Assembly: GCF_002019855.1 (NCBI RefSeq)
Contig: NZ_CM007717.1
Coordinates: 4,488,657 to 4,552,656 of the forward strand
Source of the DNA: Streptomyces antibioticus
GTDB lineage: Bacteria > Actinomycetota > Actinomycetes > Streptomycetales > Streptomycetaceae
DNA length: 64,000 nt
Reading direction: 5' to 3'
Shown: piece by piece, positions 1 to 8,265 of the stretch
Layout of the letters: the number at the start of each line of letters is the position of its first letter
Position numbering within the stretch: the first letter of the stretch is position 1
The notes under the pieces: model-generated
What the model was told of the DNA's origin: nothing
The model's database searches: none
What the model saw: only the letters and a program-made list of their open reading frames with translations
Program-made: the position numbers and the translations under genes

Positions 1-1
1 A

Positions 2-475
2 CCCAAGCGCCTGTACTGGTCCAAGGACACCTGGAACCCCGAGGACCCGCAGACCGTCGACCCGATCGGCCGCGCCGTGGTGCGCCGCCCGGGCCGCAGC
101 GCCACCCTGATCACGTACGGCCCCTCGGTCCCCGTCTGCCTCGAAGCCGCCGAGGCGGCCCGTGCCGAGGGCTGGGACCTGGAGGTCGTCGACCTGCGCT
201 CCCTGGTGCCGTTCGACGACGAGACGGTCGCCGCCTCGGTCCGGCGGACCGGCCGCGCGGTCGTCGTCCACGAATCGGGCTCCTTCGGCGGCCCGGGCGG
301 GGAGATCGCGGCCCGCGTCACGGAGCGCTGCTTCCACCATCTGGAGGCGCCGGTGCTGCGTGTCGCCGGGTTCGACATCCCCTACCCGCCGCCGATGCTG
401 GAGCGCCACCACCTGCCCGGCGTCGACCGCATCCTGGACGCCGTGGCACGGCTTCAGTGGGAGGCGGGCAACTGA
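2..475 (+). CDS. bkdB: Branched-chain 2-oxoacid dehydrogenase E1 beta subunit, C-terminal part
   Basis: This is the last 157 codons of a thiamine-diphosphate-dependent E1 beta chain; the start lies outside the window. The readable part is the transketolase C-terminal domain, with the run VVVHESGSFGGPGGEIAARV followed by ITERCF/YHLEAPVLRV-type sequence (here VTERCFHHLEAPVLRV). The same segments recur in the complete E1 beta at 15836-16828, so the two are paralogues. The E2 gene starts inside its stop codon (TGATG at 473-477), so the genes are translationally coupled. Together with an upstream E1 alpha, presumably just outside the window, it would decarboxylate branched-chain 2-keto acids from Val, Leu and Ile. 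The branched-chain rather than pyruvate assignment is inferred from family resemblance. Confidence 0.93.
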   Translation, partial: PKRLYWSKDTWNPEDPQTVDPIGRAVVRRPGRSATLITYGPSVPVCLEAAEAARAEGWDLEVVDLRSLVPFDDETVAASVRRTGRAVVVHESGSFGGPGGEIAARVTERCFHHLEAPVLRVAGFDIPYPPPMLERHHLPGVDRILDAVARLQWEAGN

Positions 476-1812
476 TGGCACAGGTCCTGGAGTTCAAGCT
501 GCCCGACCTCGGCGAGGGGCTCACCGAGGCGGAGATCGTGCGCTGGCTGGTCCAGGTCGGCGACGTCGTCGCCGTCGACCAGCCGGTCGTCGAGGTCGAG
601 ACGGCCAAGGCGATGGTCGAGGTGCCCTGCCCCTACGGCGGTGTCGTCACCGCCCGCTTCGGCGAGGAGGGCACCGAACTGCCAGTCGGCGCCCCGCTGA
701 TCACGGTCGCGGTCGGCTCGGGCACCGACGGCGGCGAGCCCGGCGCGTCCGAGGGCTCGGGCAACGTCCTCGTGGGGTACGGCACCTCGGAGGCACCCGC
801 GCGCAGGCGCCGGGTCCGGCCGACGGCACCGGCGGTCCCCAAGGCCGCCGCTCCCGCCGCACCCACGGCACCCGCCCCGACCGCCGTTCCCGCCGCCTCC
901 GACGGCCCCGTGCCCGTGATCTCGCCCCTGGTGCGCCGGCTCGCCCGTGAGAACGGTCTGGACCTGAAGGAGCTTCAGGGCACCGGCCCCCAGGGCCTGA
1001 TCCTGCGCGCGGACGTCGAGAACGCCCTGCGCGCGGCCGTCACCGAGGAGCGCCCCGCACCGGCGCCCGCGCCCGCCGCCCCGGCCACCCTCTCCGGCAC
1101 CGCCGGGTCCTCCGCCCTCACCGAGGGCCGCAGGGTGCCGCTCAAGGGCGTGCGGGGTGCCGTCGCGGACAAGCTCTCCCGCAGCCGCCGGGAGATCCCG
1201 GACGCCACCTGCTGGGTGGACGCCGACGCCACCGAGCTGATGCGCGCCCGCGCCGCCATGAACGCCACCGGGGGGCCGAAGATCTCGCTGCTCGCGCTGC
1301 TGGCCCGGATCTGCACCGCCGCCCTGGCCCGGTTCCCCGAGCTGAACTCCGCGGTCGACGTGGCGGCCAAGGAGATCGTCCAGTTCGACCATGTGCACCT
1401 CGGCTTCGCGGCGCAGACCGACCGGGGGCTCGTCGTCCCCGTCGTCCGTGACGCGCACGCCCGGGACGCCGAGGGACTCACCTCCGAGTTCGCCCGGCTC
1501 ACCGAGGCGGGCCGGGCCGGACGCCTCACGCCCGCCGAGCTGACCGGCGGGACGTTCACGCTGAACAACTACGGCGTGTTCGGCGTCGACGGCTCCACGC
1601 CGATCATCAACCACCCCGAGGCGGCCATGCTCGGCGTGGGCCGGATCATCCCCAAGCCGTGGGTGCACGAAGGCGAACTGGCCGTCCGTCAGGTCGTCCA
1701 GCTCTCGCTCACCTTCGACCACCGGGTCTGCGACGGCGGCACGGCCGGCGGCTTCCTGCGGTACGTGGCGGACTGCGTCGAACAGCCGGCGGTGCTGCTG
1801 CGCACCCTGTGA
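475..1812 (+). CDS. bkdC: Dihydrolipoamide acyltransferase (E2) of branched-chain 2-oxoacid dehydrogenase
   Basis: 445 aa. An N-terminal lipoyl domain (about 1-80) carries the lipoylated Lys in ETAKAMVE (about K45). An Ala/Pro linker follows, then a peripheral subunit-binding domain (about 147-185, PVISPLVRRLARENGL), a second linker and the 2-oxoacid dehydrogenase acyltransferase domain. The catalytic motif is DHRVCDG near residue 414. The ATG at 475 overlaps the TGA of the E1 beta gene by one base. An in-frame upstream ATG at 457 lies inside E1 beta and is unlikely. The gene moves acyl groups from E1 to CoA. A paralogue closes the second operon at 16839-18290, and both share the unusual VLVGYG segment after the lipoyl domain. 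Confidence 0.94.
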   Translation: MAQVLEFKLPDLGEGLTEAEIVRWLVQVGDVVAVDQPVVEVETAKAMVEVPCPYGGVVTARFGEEGTELPVGAPLITVAVGSGTDGGEPGASEGSGNVLVGYGTSEAPARRRRVRPTAPAVPKAAAPAAPTAPAPTAVPAASDGPVPVISPLVRRLARENGLDLKELQGTGPQGLILRADVENALRAAVTEERPAPAPAPAAPATLSGTAGSSALTEGRRVPLKGVRGAVADKLSRSRREIPDATCWVDADATELMRARAAMNATGGPKISLLALLARICTAALARFPELNSAVDVAAKEIVQFDHVHLGFAAQTDRGLVVPVVRDAHARDAEGLTSEFARLTEAGRAGRLTPAELTGGTFTLNNYGVFGVDGSTPIINHPEAAMLGVGRIIPKPWVHEGELAVRQVVQLSLTFDHRVCDGGTAGGFLRYVADCVEQPAVLLRTL

Positions 1813-1866
1813 CCGCCCGCCCCGGGTGACACGGGTCCCCGCGTTCCCTGTGATCGAGGGGGCCCG

Positions 1867-1872
1867 CATACT
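1867..1872 (+). promoter_or_regulatory. Probable -10 element of a leaderless promoter (mobA-like gene)
   Basis: CATACT sits 6 nt upstream of the GTG at 1879. No Shine-Dalgarno sequence lies at usable spacing, so transcription probably begins at or next to the start codon, as is common in Streptomyces. No convincing -35 box was seen. Confidence 0.45.
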
Positions 1873-1878
1873 CGGGGG

Positions 1879-2820
1879 GTGACCTCGTACGAGCACTCCG
1901 CCGCCCCGTACGCCCCGTACGACGCCGTCGTGCTCGCAGGCGGCGGGGCGCGGCGGCTCGGCGGCGCCGACAAGCCGGGCGTGCGGGTCGGCGGGCGTGC
2001 CCTGCTCGACCGGGTGCTCGCCGCCTGCGCCGACGCCCGCACCACCGTCGTGGTCGCCGACCCCCGGCCCACCTCCCGCCCCGTGCGCTGGGCCCGCGAG
2101 GACCCGCCGGGCGCGGGTCCCGTCGCCGCTCTCGACGCGGGGCTGCGCCGCACCGGCGCCGACGACGTCCTCGTCCTCTCCGCCGACCTGCCCTTCCTCG
2201 CGGCGCCGACCGTACGGCGGCTGCTGGAGACGCTGCGCTCCGGCGGGGCCGAGGGCGCGCTGCTCACCGACGCCGACGGCCGCGACCAGCCGCTCGTCGC
2301 CGCGTACCGCACGGCGGCCCTGCGCCGCGAACTGGCGGCGCTCGCCGCCGCGGCCGGGAACCTCACGGGTCTGCCGCTGCGCCGGCTGACCGCCGGGCTC
2401 GATCTCACGCGCGTCCCCGACCCCGTCGCGTCCTTCGACTGCGACACCTGGGACGACATCGCCACCGCCAGGACACGGATCAGGGAGCATGGCCACGTGT
2501 TGGATGAATGGATCTCCGCAGCCAAGGACGAGCTGGGCCTCGACCTCGACGTCGACATCAAGGTCCTGCTGGACCTGGCCCGCGACGCCGCCCACGGCGT
2601 GGCCCGGCCCGCCGCCCCGCTGACCACCTTCCTGGTCGGCTACGCCGCCGCCCGGGCCGGGGGCGGCCCCGAGGCGGTCGCCGAGGCCGCCCGCAAGGCC
2701 GCCGCACTGGCCCAGCGCTGGGCGGCGGAGGCCGAGCAGGAGAAGGCCGGGAAGCCCGAGAAGGCCGAAGGGTCCGAGAAGGACTCCGGCGCCGGTGCCC
2801 CGGGACCGGACGCCGGATGA
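1879..2820 (+). CDS. mobA: MobA-like nucleotidyltransferase fused to a DUF6457-type domain
   Basis: 313 aa. The N-terminal part (about 12-195) is a GT-A nucleotidyltransferase with the signature VVLAGGGARRLGGADKP and the metal-binding SADLPFL segment. This is the family of molybdenum cofactor guanylyltransferase, which would attach GMP to molybdopterin. The C-terminal 100 residues, from about VLDEWISAAKDELGLD onward, resemble the actinobacterial DUF6457 domain and end in a Glu/Lys-rich tail. The GTG start has no ribosome-binding site but follows a -10-like box, so it is probably leaderless. Its TGA overlaps the moeA start (ATGA), which supports a cofactor role. Substrate specificity is inferred, not proven. 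Confidence 0.85.
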   Translation: MTSYEHSAAPYAPYDAVVLAGGGARRLGGADKPGVRVGGRALLDRVLAACADARTTVVVADPRPTSRPVRWAREDPPGAGPVAALDAGLRRTGADDVLVLSADLPFLAAPTVRRLLETLRSGGAEGALLTDADGRDQPLVAAYRTAALRRELAALAAAAGNLTGLPLRRLTAGLDLTRVPDPVASFDCDTWDDIATARTRIREHGHVLDEWISAAKDELGLDLDVDIKVLLDLARDAAHGVARPAAPLTTFLVGYAAARAGGGPEAVAEAARKAAALAQRWAAEAEQEKAGKPEKAEGSEKDSGAGAPGPDAG

Positions 2821-4214
2821 GCGCCCGCGGGCTCCGGCAGGACCGCGCCGCCGACGACGACCGGGGTACCCGGGACACCCGGGAGGCCGACGATCTCGAC
2901 GTCGAGGAGGTGCTGGCCCTGGTGAAGGACCGCGACGCCCCGGAGCCCGCGCACCCCGAGGAGCCGGCCGCCCGCACCCCGGACCGCGCGGCACCCCCCG
3001 CCCCGCCCGAGCACCGGCACCGGGCCACCCCCTGGCCCGAGGCCCGGACGATCGCCGCCCGAGCCGTCCGCGGCCCCCGGGCCCATGTGTCCGTGACCCT
3101 CGCCGACGCCCTCGGCCTCGTCCTCGCCGCCCCGCTGACCGCCCTCACCGACCTGCCCTCCTTCGACACCTCCGCGATGGACGGCTGGGCGGTCGCGGGG
3201 CCCGGCCCCTGGCGGGTCCGGGACGAAGGGGTGCTGGCCGGGAGCGCGGCCCCCGCGCCGCTCGCCGACGGCGAGGCCGTGGGGATCGCCACCGGGGCCC
3301 GGATCCCGGCGGACACCACCGCCGTCCTGCGCAGCGAGCACGGCCGCACCGACGACCAGGGCCGGCTGCACCCCACCCGGGACATGAGCCACGGCCAGGA
3401 CATCCGCTCCCGGGGCCAGGAGTGCCGCAGCGGGGACCGGCTGCTGCCCGCCGGGGCGGTGGTGACCCCGGCGGTGCTCGGCCTCGCCGCGGCCGCGGGC
3501 TACGACACCCTGGCCGCCGTACCGCGTCCCCGGGTCGAGGTGCTGGTCCTCGGCGACGAGCTGCTCACCGAGGGGCGTCCGCACGACGGGCTCATCCGGG
3601 ACGCGCTCGGGCCGATGCTGCCGCCGTGGCTGCGGGCGCTGGGCGCCGAGGTCGTCGCCGTACGCCGGCTCGGCGACGACGCGAAGGCCCTGCACCGGGC
3701 CGTCACCGCGTCCACCGCCGATCTGGTCGTCACCACCGGGGGCACCGCGTCCGGCCCCGTCGACCATGTCCACCCCACGCTGCGCCGGATCGGCGCCGAG
3801 CTGCTCGTCGACGGCGTCAAGGTGCGCCCCGGCCACCCGATGCTGCTGGCCCGCATCGGGGACGGCCGGCACCTGGTCGGGCTGCCCGGCAACCCCCTCG
3901 CGGCCGTCTCCGGGCTGCTGACGCTCGCGGAGCCGCTGCTGCGCACCCTGGCCGACCGTCCGGCTCCGGAGCCCTACACGCTGCCCCTGCGGGACGCGGC
4001 GCACGGTCACCCGCACGACACCCGGCTCGTTCCCGTCGCCCTCGGGGGCGACCATGCGGTGCCGCTGCGCTACAACGGCCCCGCCATGCTCCGGGGCATC
4101 GCGGCGGCGGACGCCCTCGCGGTCGTTCCGCCGGGCGGCGCGCGGGCGGGTCAGGAGGCGGAGATCCTCGATCTGCCGTGGGCCACGGCGGGGGTCGACG
4201 CGTGTTTCACGTGA
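2817..4214 (+). CDS. moeA: Molybdopterin molybdenumtransferase MoeA
   Basis: 465 aa, with an N-terminal extension of about 70 residues rich in charged and Pro residues before the MoeA core. Recognisable motifs are FDTSAMDGWAV (about 114-124), GIATGARIPADTTAVLRSE, TTGGTASGPVDHV in the MPT-binding domain, and GLPGNPLAAVSGLLTLAEPL. MoeA inserts molybdate into adenylylated molybdopterin. The ATG overlaps the stop of the mobA-like gene (ATGA at 2817-2820), so the two are translationally coupled. The stop codon and last residues (ACFT) are encoded inside a parS palindrome. The extension has no obvious domain. Confidence 0.94.
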   Translation: MSARGLRQDRAADDDRGTRDTREADDLDVEEVLALVKDRDAPEPAHPEEPAARTPDRAAPPAPPEHRHRATPWPEARTIAARAVRGPRAHVSVTLADALGLVLAAPLTALTDLPSFDTSAMDGWAVAGPGPWRVRDEGVLAGSAAPAPLADGEAVGIATGARIPADTTAVLRSEHGRTDDQGRLHPTRDMSHGQDIRSRGQECRSGDRLLPAGAVVTPAVLGLAAAAGYDTLAAVPRPRVEVLVLGDELLTEGRPHDGLIRDALGPMLPPWLRALGAEVVAVRRLGDDAKALHRAVTASTADLVVTTGGTASGPVDHVHPTLRRIGAELLVDGVKVRPGHPMLLARIGDGRHLVGLPGNPLAAVSGLLTLAEPLLRTLADRPAPEPYTLPLRDAAHGHPHDTRLVPVALGGDHAVPLRYNGPAMLRGIAAADALAVVPPGGARAGQEAEILDLPWATAGVDACFT

Positions 4215-4217
4215 AAC
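4204..4217. other. parS: parS site (ParB binding), copy 1
   Basis: This is a perfect 14-bp palindrome, GTTTCACGTGAAAC, identical to the core of the Streptomyces ParB-binding site. It overlaps the end of moeA: the moeA TGA is at 4212-4214. ParB bound here would nucleate the origin-proximal segrosome. Confidence 0.93.
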
Positions 4218-4218
4218 C

Positions 4219-4232
4219 GTTTCACGTGAAAC
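4219..4232. other. parS: parS site (ParB binding), copy 2
   Basis: A second perfect GTTTCACGTGAAAC lies one base after the first, so centres are 15 bp apart. Two ParB dimers would bind at this tandem site, between moeA and the convergent K+ channel gene. Confidence 0.93.
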
Positions 4233-4278
4233 ACACGCGATTGCCGCATTCCACCGCCGTTCCGGGCGTCACACCGGC

Positions 4279-5397
4279 TCACACCGGCTCCACGACCGCC
4301 GTCGCCCGGCTGACCGTGATCACCCGGTCGCCGTGCTGGAGCTTGGTGAGCCGGGGGTCGGCGTAGTCCAGGAGCTGCTTGCCCCGGACCACCGCGACCA
4401 CCAGATCGGCGCAGGCGCGCGGGGCCTGGCCCAGCTCCGCCTTGGTGACGGGGCGTTCGACGATGTCCAGGCCGCTGCCGAGGGTCATCAGGTTCTCCAG
4501 GGTGCGCGCCACGGTCGGGCTGATCATCGAGACGCCGAGCAGCCGGCCGGCCGAGCTGGAGCTGGTGACCACGGTGTCCGCGCCGGACTGCTTGAGCAGC
4601 GGCACGTTCTCGTCCTCGCGGGCGGCGACGACGACGGTCGCGCGCCGGTTGAGCTGCCGGGCGGTGAGGGTGACCAGCGCCGCCGTGTCGTCGCGCTGCG
4701 GGGCGACGATCACCCGGGAGGCGTGCTGGACCTCCGCCTTCAGCAGGGTGTCCGACCGGGTGGCGTCCCCGATGACGGCCACCAGACCGGCGTCGCCGGC
4801 CAGCTCGGCGACCTTGCGCTGGGCGTCCACGACCACGATCTGGTCCTTGGGGATGCCCTGTCCCACGAGCGTCTCGATCGCGTGCCGGCCCTTGGTGCCG
4901 TAGCCGACGACCACGATGTGGTTGTACGTGCGGGTCCGCCAGCGGTGTACGCGGACCTGCTGGCGGGTGCGCTCGGTGAGCACTTCGAGGGTGGTGCCGA
5001 CCAGGATGATCAGGAAGACCACGCGCAGCGGGGTGATGACGAGGATGTTGATCAGCCGGGCCGTGTCGCTGACGGGGGTGATGTCGCCGTAGCCGGTGGT
5101 GGAGAGTGTGACCGTGGCGTAGTAGGCGGCGTCGAGGAAGTCGACCGAGCCGTCGGAGCTGTCGTTGTAGCCGCCGTGGTCGATGTAGACGATCAGTGTG
5201 GTGACGGCCAGCACCAGCAGGGCGATGGCGAGCCGGCGCAGCACCTGCTGGAGCGGCGGGGTGGTCGTGGTGACGGGCATCGTGATGGAGCGGCCCGCCT
5301 CGGCGTCGTCCCGGGCCTCGACGCGCGAGCGGTACCAGAGGGACCGGAAGAGGGAGAGCCTGGCCCTACTGGCAGGGTGTCGTTCGTGGTCCTTCAT
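4279..5397 (-). CDS. Two-TM potassium channel with C-terminal RCK (TrkA-N) domain
   Basis: 372 aa. A cytoplasmic N-terminus precedes a first membrane helix (about 50-68, RLAIALLVLAVTTLIVYI), a pore loop with the K+ selectivity filter TTGYGD (about 97-102) and a second helix (about 113-134). An RCK domain follows, with Rossmann motif VVVGYGTKGRHAIETL (about 159-174). The architecture is that of MthK/Kch-type ligand-gated K+ channels. The chosen ATG has AGGGGG about 6 nt upstream; an internal Met at residue 40 (5280) is a possible alternative. The RCK half is closely similar to the divergent neighbour at 5499-6188. Stop codons converge on moeA and the parS pair. Confidence 0.9.
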   Translation of the reverse strand: MKDHERHPASRARLSLFRSLWYRSRVEARDDAEAGRSITMPVTTTTPPLQQVLRRLAIALLVLAVTTLIVYIDHGGYNDSSDGSVDFLDAAYYATVTLSTTGYGDITPVSDTARLINILVITPLRVVFLIILVGTTLEVLTERTRQQVRVHRWRTRTYNHIVVVGYGTKGRHAIETLVGQGIPKDQIVVVDAQRKVAELAGDAGLVAVIGDATRSDTLLKAEVQHASRVIVAPQRDDTAALVTLTARQLNRRATVVVAAREDENVPLLKQSGADTVVTSSSSAGRLLGVSMISPTVARTLENLMTLGSGLDIVERPVTKAELGQAPRACADLVVAVVRGKQLLDYADPRLTKLQHGDRVITVSRATAVVEPV

Positions 5398-5498
5398 CGC
5401 GTGCCCCCTGGGGTGTCGTTCCTGTCGATGGGCACCATGGAGTCCGGCGGGTCTCGTGTGCCCGATCAGAAGTGTCGCCCAGTACCCCGGAGGTCCCC

Positions 5499-6188
5499 TT
5501 GCGTGACCACACCGTCGTTGTCGGCTTCGGTACGAAAGGCCGGTCCGCGATCAGGACCGCCTGTGCCTCGGGGCTGAGCAAGGACCAGGTCGTCGTGATC
5601 GACCCGAGCGCCAAGATGGTCGAGGCGGCGACGGCCGAGGGGTACGAGGGCGTGGTCGGCGACGCCACCCGCAGCGATGTGCTGCGCAAGGCGGAGGTGC
5701 AGCGTGCGGGGCGGATCGTGATCGCGACCCAGCGCGACGACACGGCCGTCCTGGTGGCGCTGACGGCCCGCCAGCTCAACCCGAACGCCAAGATCGTGGC
5801 GGCGGCGCGGGAGGAGGAGAACGCTCCGCTGCTGAAGCAGTCCGGCGCCGACGAGGTCATCACCAGCGCCGGCGCGGCGGGCCGGCTGCTCGGGGTGTCC
5901 GTGCTCAGCCCGGCCGCCGGGCTGGTCATGGAGGACCTGATACAGCAGGGCAACGGCCTCGACCTCGTCGAGCGGCCCGTCACCAAGGCCGAGACCGGGC
6001 GCGGGCCGCGCGAGACGGAGGACCTGGTGGTGAGCGTCGTCCGCGGCCACCGGATCCTCGCCTACGACGACCCCGCCATCGGGGTGCTGGAGCCGACCGA
6101 CCGGCTGGTGACGATCGTGCGGGTCGGGGAGGGCTCCAACTCCCGGGGCCCCGCCATCCGCGGGGTGCCGCCGCTGCCCCCGGCCTGA
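5499..6188 (+). CDS. Stand-alone RCK/TrkA-N domain protein
   Basis: About 229 aa. The protein is essentially one RCK module: NAD-binding motif VVVGFGTKGRSAIRTA near the N-terminus, then DATRSDVLRKAEVQRAGRIV and RQLNPNAKIVAAAREEENAP, each nearly matched in the channel encoded on the other strand. It has no membrane segment. I chose the TTG at 5499 because GGAGG (5489-5493) lies 5 nt upstream; the in-frame GTG at 5472 would add nine residues. It may form hetero-octameric gating rings with the channel, or regulate another K+ transporter. That role is inference. Confidence 0.85.
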   Translation: MRDHTVVVGFGTKGRSAIRTACASGLSKDQVVVIDPSAKMVEAATAEGYEGVVGDATRSDVLRKAEVQRAGRIVIATQRDDTAVLVALTARQLNPNAKIVAAAREEENAPLLKQSGADEVITSAGAAGRLLGVSVLSPAAGLVMEDLIQQGNGLDLVERPVTKAETGRGPRETEDLVVSVVRGHRILAYDDPAIGVLEPTDRLVTIVRVGEGSNSRGPAIRGVPPLPPA

Positions 6189-6226
6189 GCGGGCGGGCCG
6201 GGGGCGGCGGGTGGGGCCGGTCGGCG

Positions 6227-7078
6227 CTACTTGCGGTTGTAAAGCCGCATCGTCAGCGGTCCGAAGACCAGGATGAGCACCCCGGCCCACCCCAGCGACC
6301 AGGCGACCTCGGTGCCCGGCCAGTCGCCCGCCATCAGCCCCCGCACCGCCGACGACAGATGCGTGATCGGGCTGTTGTTGACGAACGCCTGGAGCCAGCC
6401 CGGCATGGTGCGGGGGTCGACGAACACATTGGACAGGAACGTCAGCGGGAAGATCACCATCATGCTGACGCCCATCACGGACTTCTCGCTGCGCAGCATC
6501 AGCCCGAACATCGTCCAGATCCACGAGAACGCGAAGGAGAAGGCGATCAGCAGGGCGATCCCGGCGACCACGCCCATGAACCCGCCGTCCGGCCGGTAGC
6601 CGAGGATCATGCCGACGACGAGCATCACGACGGACGCGATCGTGTAGCGCAGCATGTCGCCGAGGAGATAGCCGACCATCGTCGACGGCCGCCAGATGGG
6701 CAGCGAGCGGAACCGGTCGAAGACGCCCTTCTCGATGTCGGTGTTCACCGAGACACCGGTGTACATGGTGATCATCACGACCGACATCACGAGGATGCCC
6801 GGCAGCAGGAACTGGATGTACTCCTCCGGGGAGCCGGCCAGAGCGCCCCCGAACAGGTACGTGTACATCAGCACCATCATGATCGGGAACGCCGTGACGT
6901 CGAAGAGCTGCTCCGGCACGTGCTTGATCTTGAGGACGGCGCGCCAGCCGAAGGTCAGCGAGGTGGACAGCGCGCTCGGGCGGGCGGGCCGTTCGGCCGT
7001 CAGCAGGAGCGCGGCCAGCGACTCGGTGCTGACGGGGGCGAGGTCCTGGGCTTCCGTGGTCTTCGTCGCGGTGCTCAT
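6227..7078 (-). CDS. DrrB-type ABC-2 transporter permease
   Basis: 283 aa. After about 35 cytoplasmic residues come six hydrophobic segments, including IMMVLMYTYLFGGAL, LLPGILVMSVVMITMYTGVS, YTIASVVMLVVGMILGY and FSFAFSWIWTMFGLMLRSEK. The last two segments fit the ABC-2 family signature. The start codon overlaps the stop of the ATPase gene by 4 bp (ATGA at 7075-7078), so the pair is one translationally coupled exporter of the daunorubicin-resistance (DrrAB) type. The substrate cannot be read from sequence. No biosynthetic cluster lies nearby, so a drug or lipid substrate is only a guess. Confidence 0.93.
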   Translation of the reverse strand: MSTATKTTEAQDLAPVSTESLAALLLTAERPARPSALSTSLTFGWRAVLKIKHVPEQLFDVTAFPIMMVLMYTYLFGGALAGSPEEYIQFLLPGILVMSVVMITMYTGVSVNTDIEKGVFDRFRSLPIWRPSTMVGYLLGDMLRYTIASVVMLVVGMILGYRPDGGFMGVVAGIALLIAFSFAFSWIWTMFGLMLRSEKSVMGVSMMVIFPLTFLSNVFVDPRTMPGWLQAFVNNSPITHLSSAVRGLMAGDWPGTEVAWSLGWAGVLILVFGPLTMRLYNRK

Positions 7079-8100
7079 GCCGCCACCCCGTCCTTCGTGG
7101 AGTCGGAATCGGTGTCCTGGCCGGTGCCTGCGCTCGTGTCATGGCCGGTGAGGGCGAGGAACACCTCGTCCAGGCTGGGCTGGCCGAGCGAGAAGTTGTC
7201 GACGACCACCCCGGCCCGGGCCAGTTCGCCGAGCGCCCGTGCGGCCTGCTCGGCCGCCGTGTCCTGGGCGGACGCGCCCAGCCGCGCGGTCAGCGCCACC
7301 GGGTCCGGGTCCGGCTGGACGTCCGCGTCCAGGGCCAGCCGCAGCACCTGTTCGGCCGCCTGGCGCTGGTCGGCGCGGCGCAGCCGCAGATGGACGGAGC
7401 CGGCGCCGACGGACGCCTTCAGCTCGCCCTTGGTGCCCTCGGCGATCACCTTGCCCCGGTCGATCACGGCGATCCGGGAGGCGAGCTGGTCGGCCTCGTC
7501 CAGATACTGCGTGGTGAGCAGCACGGTGGTGCCCTGCGCGACCACCGCCCGCACGATGTCCCACACCTGGTTGCGGCTGCGCGGGTCGAGTCCGGTGGTC
7601 GGCTCGTCCAGGAAGAGCAGATCGGGCGTACTCAGGATGGACGCGGCGATGTCGATACGGCGCCGCATACCGCCCGAGTAGTGCTTGACCTGCTTTGCGG
7701 CCGCGTCCGTCAGCCCGAAGGCCGCCAGCAACTGCGCGGACCGCTCCCGGGCCGCCTTCTTGCCGTGGCCCAGAAGCCGGGCGAGGAGGATCAGGTTCTC
7801 GGTGCCGGTGAGGTCCTCGTCGACGGAGGCGTACTGGCCGGTGAGGCTGACGCGGCCGCGCACCTCGTCGGCCTCGTGCACCACGTCGTGGCCGAAGACC
7901 TGTGCCTGGCCGCCGTCGGGCCGCAGCAGGGTGGCGAGCATCTTCACGGTGGTGGTCTTCCCTGCGCCGTTCGGGCCCAGGACGCCGTAGACCGTGCCGG
8001 CGGGCACGGCGAGGTCCACGCCGTCCACCGCCCTGGTCTCGCCGAACGTCTTGACCAGACCGGCCGTCTCGATGGCCAGGCCGGCGGTGTGCTGGCTCAT
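7075..8100 (-). CDS. DrrA-type ABC transporter ATP-binding protein
   Basis: 341 aa from the ATG at 8100. Walker A is GPNGAGKTTTVKML, the signature is YSGGMRRRIDIA, Walker B is LLFLDEPTTGLD, and a C-terminal DrrA extension (about 225-320) follows the NBD. I chose this start because the catalytic domain begins at once (MSQHTAGLAIETAGLVKTFG) and an AAGGA lies 9 nt upstream. An in-frame ATG at 8142 would add 14 residues encoded by an 18-bp tandem duplication. It powers the permease encoded immediately downstream. Confidence 0.93.
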   Translation of the reverse strand: MSQHTAGLAIETAGLVKTFGETRAVDGVDLAVPAGTVYGVLGPNGAGKTTTVKMLATLLRPDGGQAQVFGHDVVHEADEVRGRVSLTGQYASVDEDLTGTENLILLARLLGHGKKAARERSAQLLAAFGLTDAAAKQVKHYSGGMRRRIDIAASILSTPDLLFLDEPTTGLDPRSRNQVWDIVRAVVAQGTTVLLTTQYLDEADQLASRIAVIDRGKVIAEGTKGELKASVGAGSVHLRLRRADQRQAAEQVLRLALDADVQPDPDPVALTARLGASAQDTAAEQAARALGELARAGVVVDNFSLGQPSLDEVFLALTGHDTSAGTGQDTDSDSTKDGVAA

Positions 8101-8110
8101 GGTGAGGTGT

Positions 8111-8146
8111 CCTTCCGCGTTCACGGGCCCTTCCGCGTTCATGGGC
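8111..8146. repeat. 18-bp tandem duplication in the ABC transporter leader
   Basis: Two adjacent units, 8111-8128 and 8129-8146, differ at one base (CCTTCCGCGTTCAYGGGC). On the minus strand each unit carries a potential start (ATG or GTG) and a GGAAGG purine run. The duplication therefore copies start-region elements just upstream of the chosen ATPase start. Confidence 0.8.
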
Positions 8147-8252
8147 TACGCATGGGGAGACCTTTACCGTCGCCCGAACTCATCGGTGATCGCACGTCGT
8201 TTTCCTCGGAAATCCCGCCGGGGAGGTCGGCGCCGCCGCCGGGGGAGGGGGA

Positions 8253-8258
8253 TAGCGT
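8253..8258 (+). promoter_or_regulatory. Probable -10 element of a leaderless promoter (quinone oxidoreductase)
   Basis: TAGCGT lies 7 nt before the ATG at 8266, and no Shine-Dalgarno sequence fits between them. The gene is probably transcribed without a leader. Confidence 0.5.
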
Positions 8259-8265
8259 CCCTCTC

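Noticed and set aside
454..2994. 846-codon open frame on the minus strand opposite bkdC and mobA
   Set aside because: It is antisense to two well-supported genes. Its composition (Gly/Arg/Ala/Pro, no domain) is what GC-rich codon bias produces on the opposite strand.
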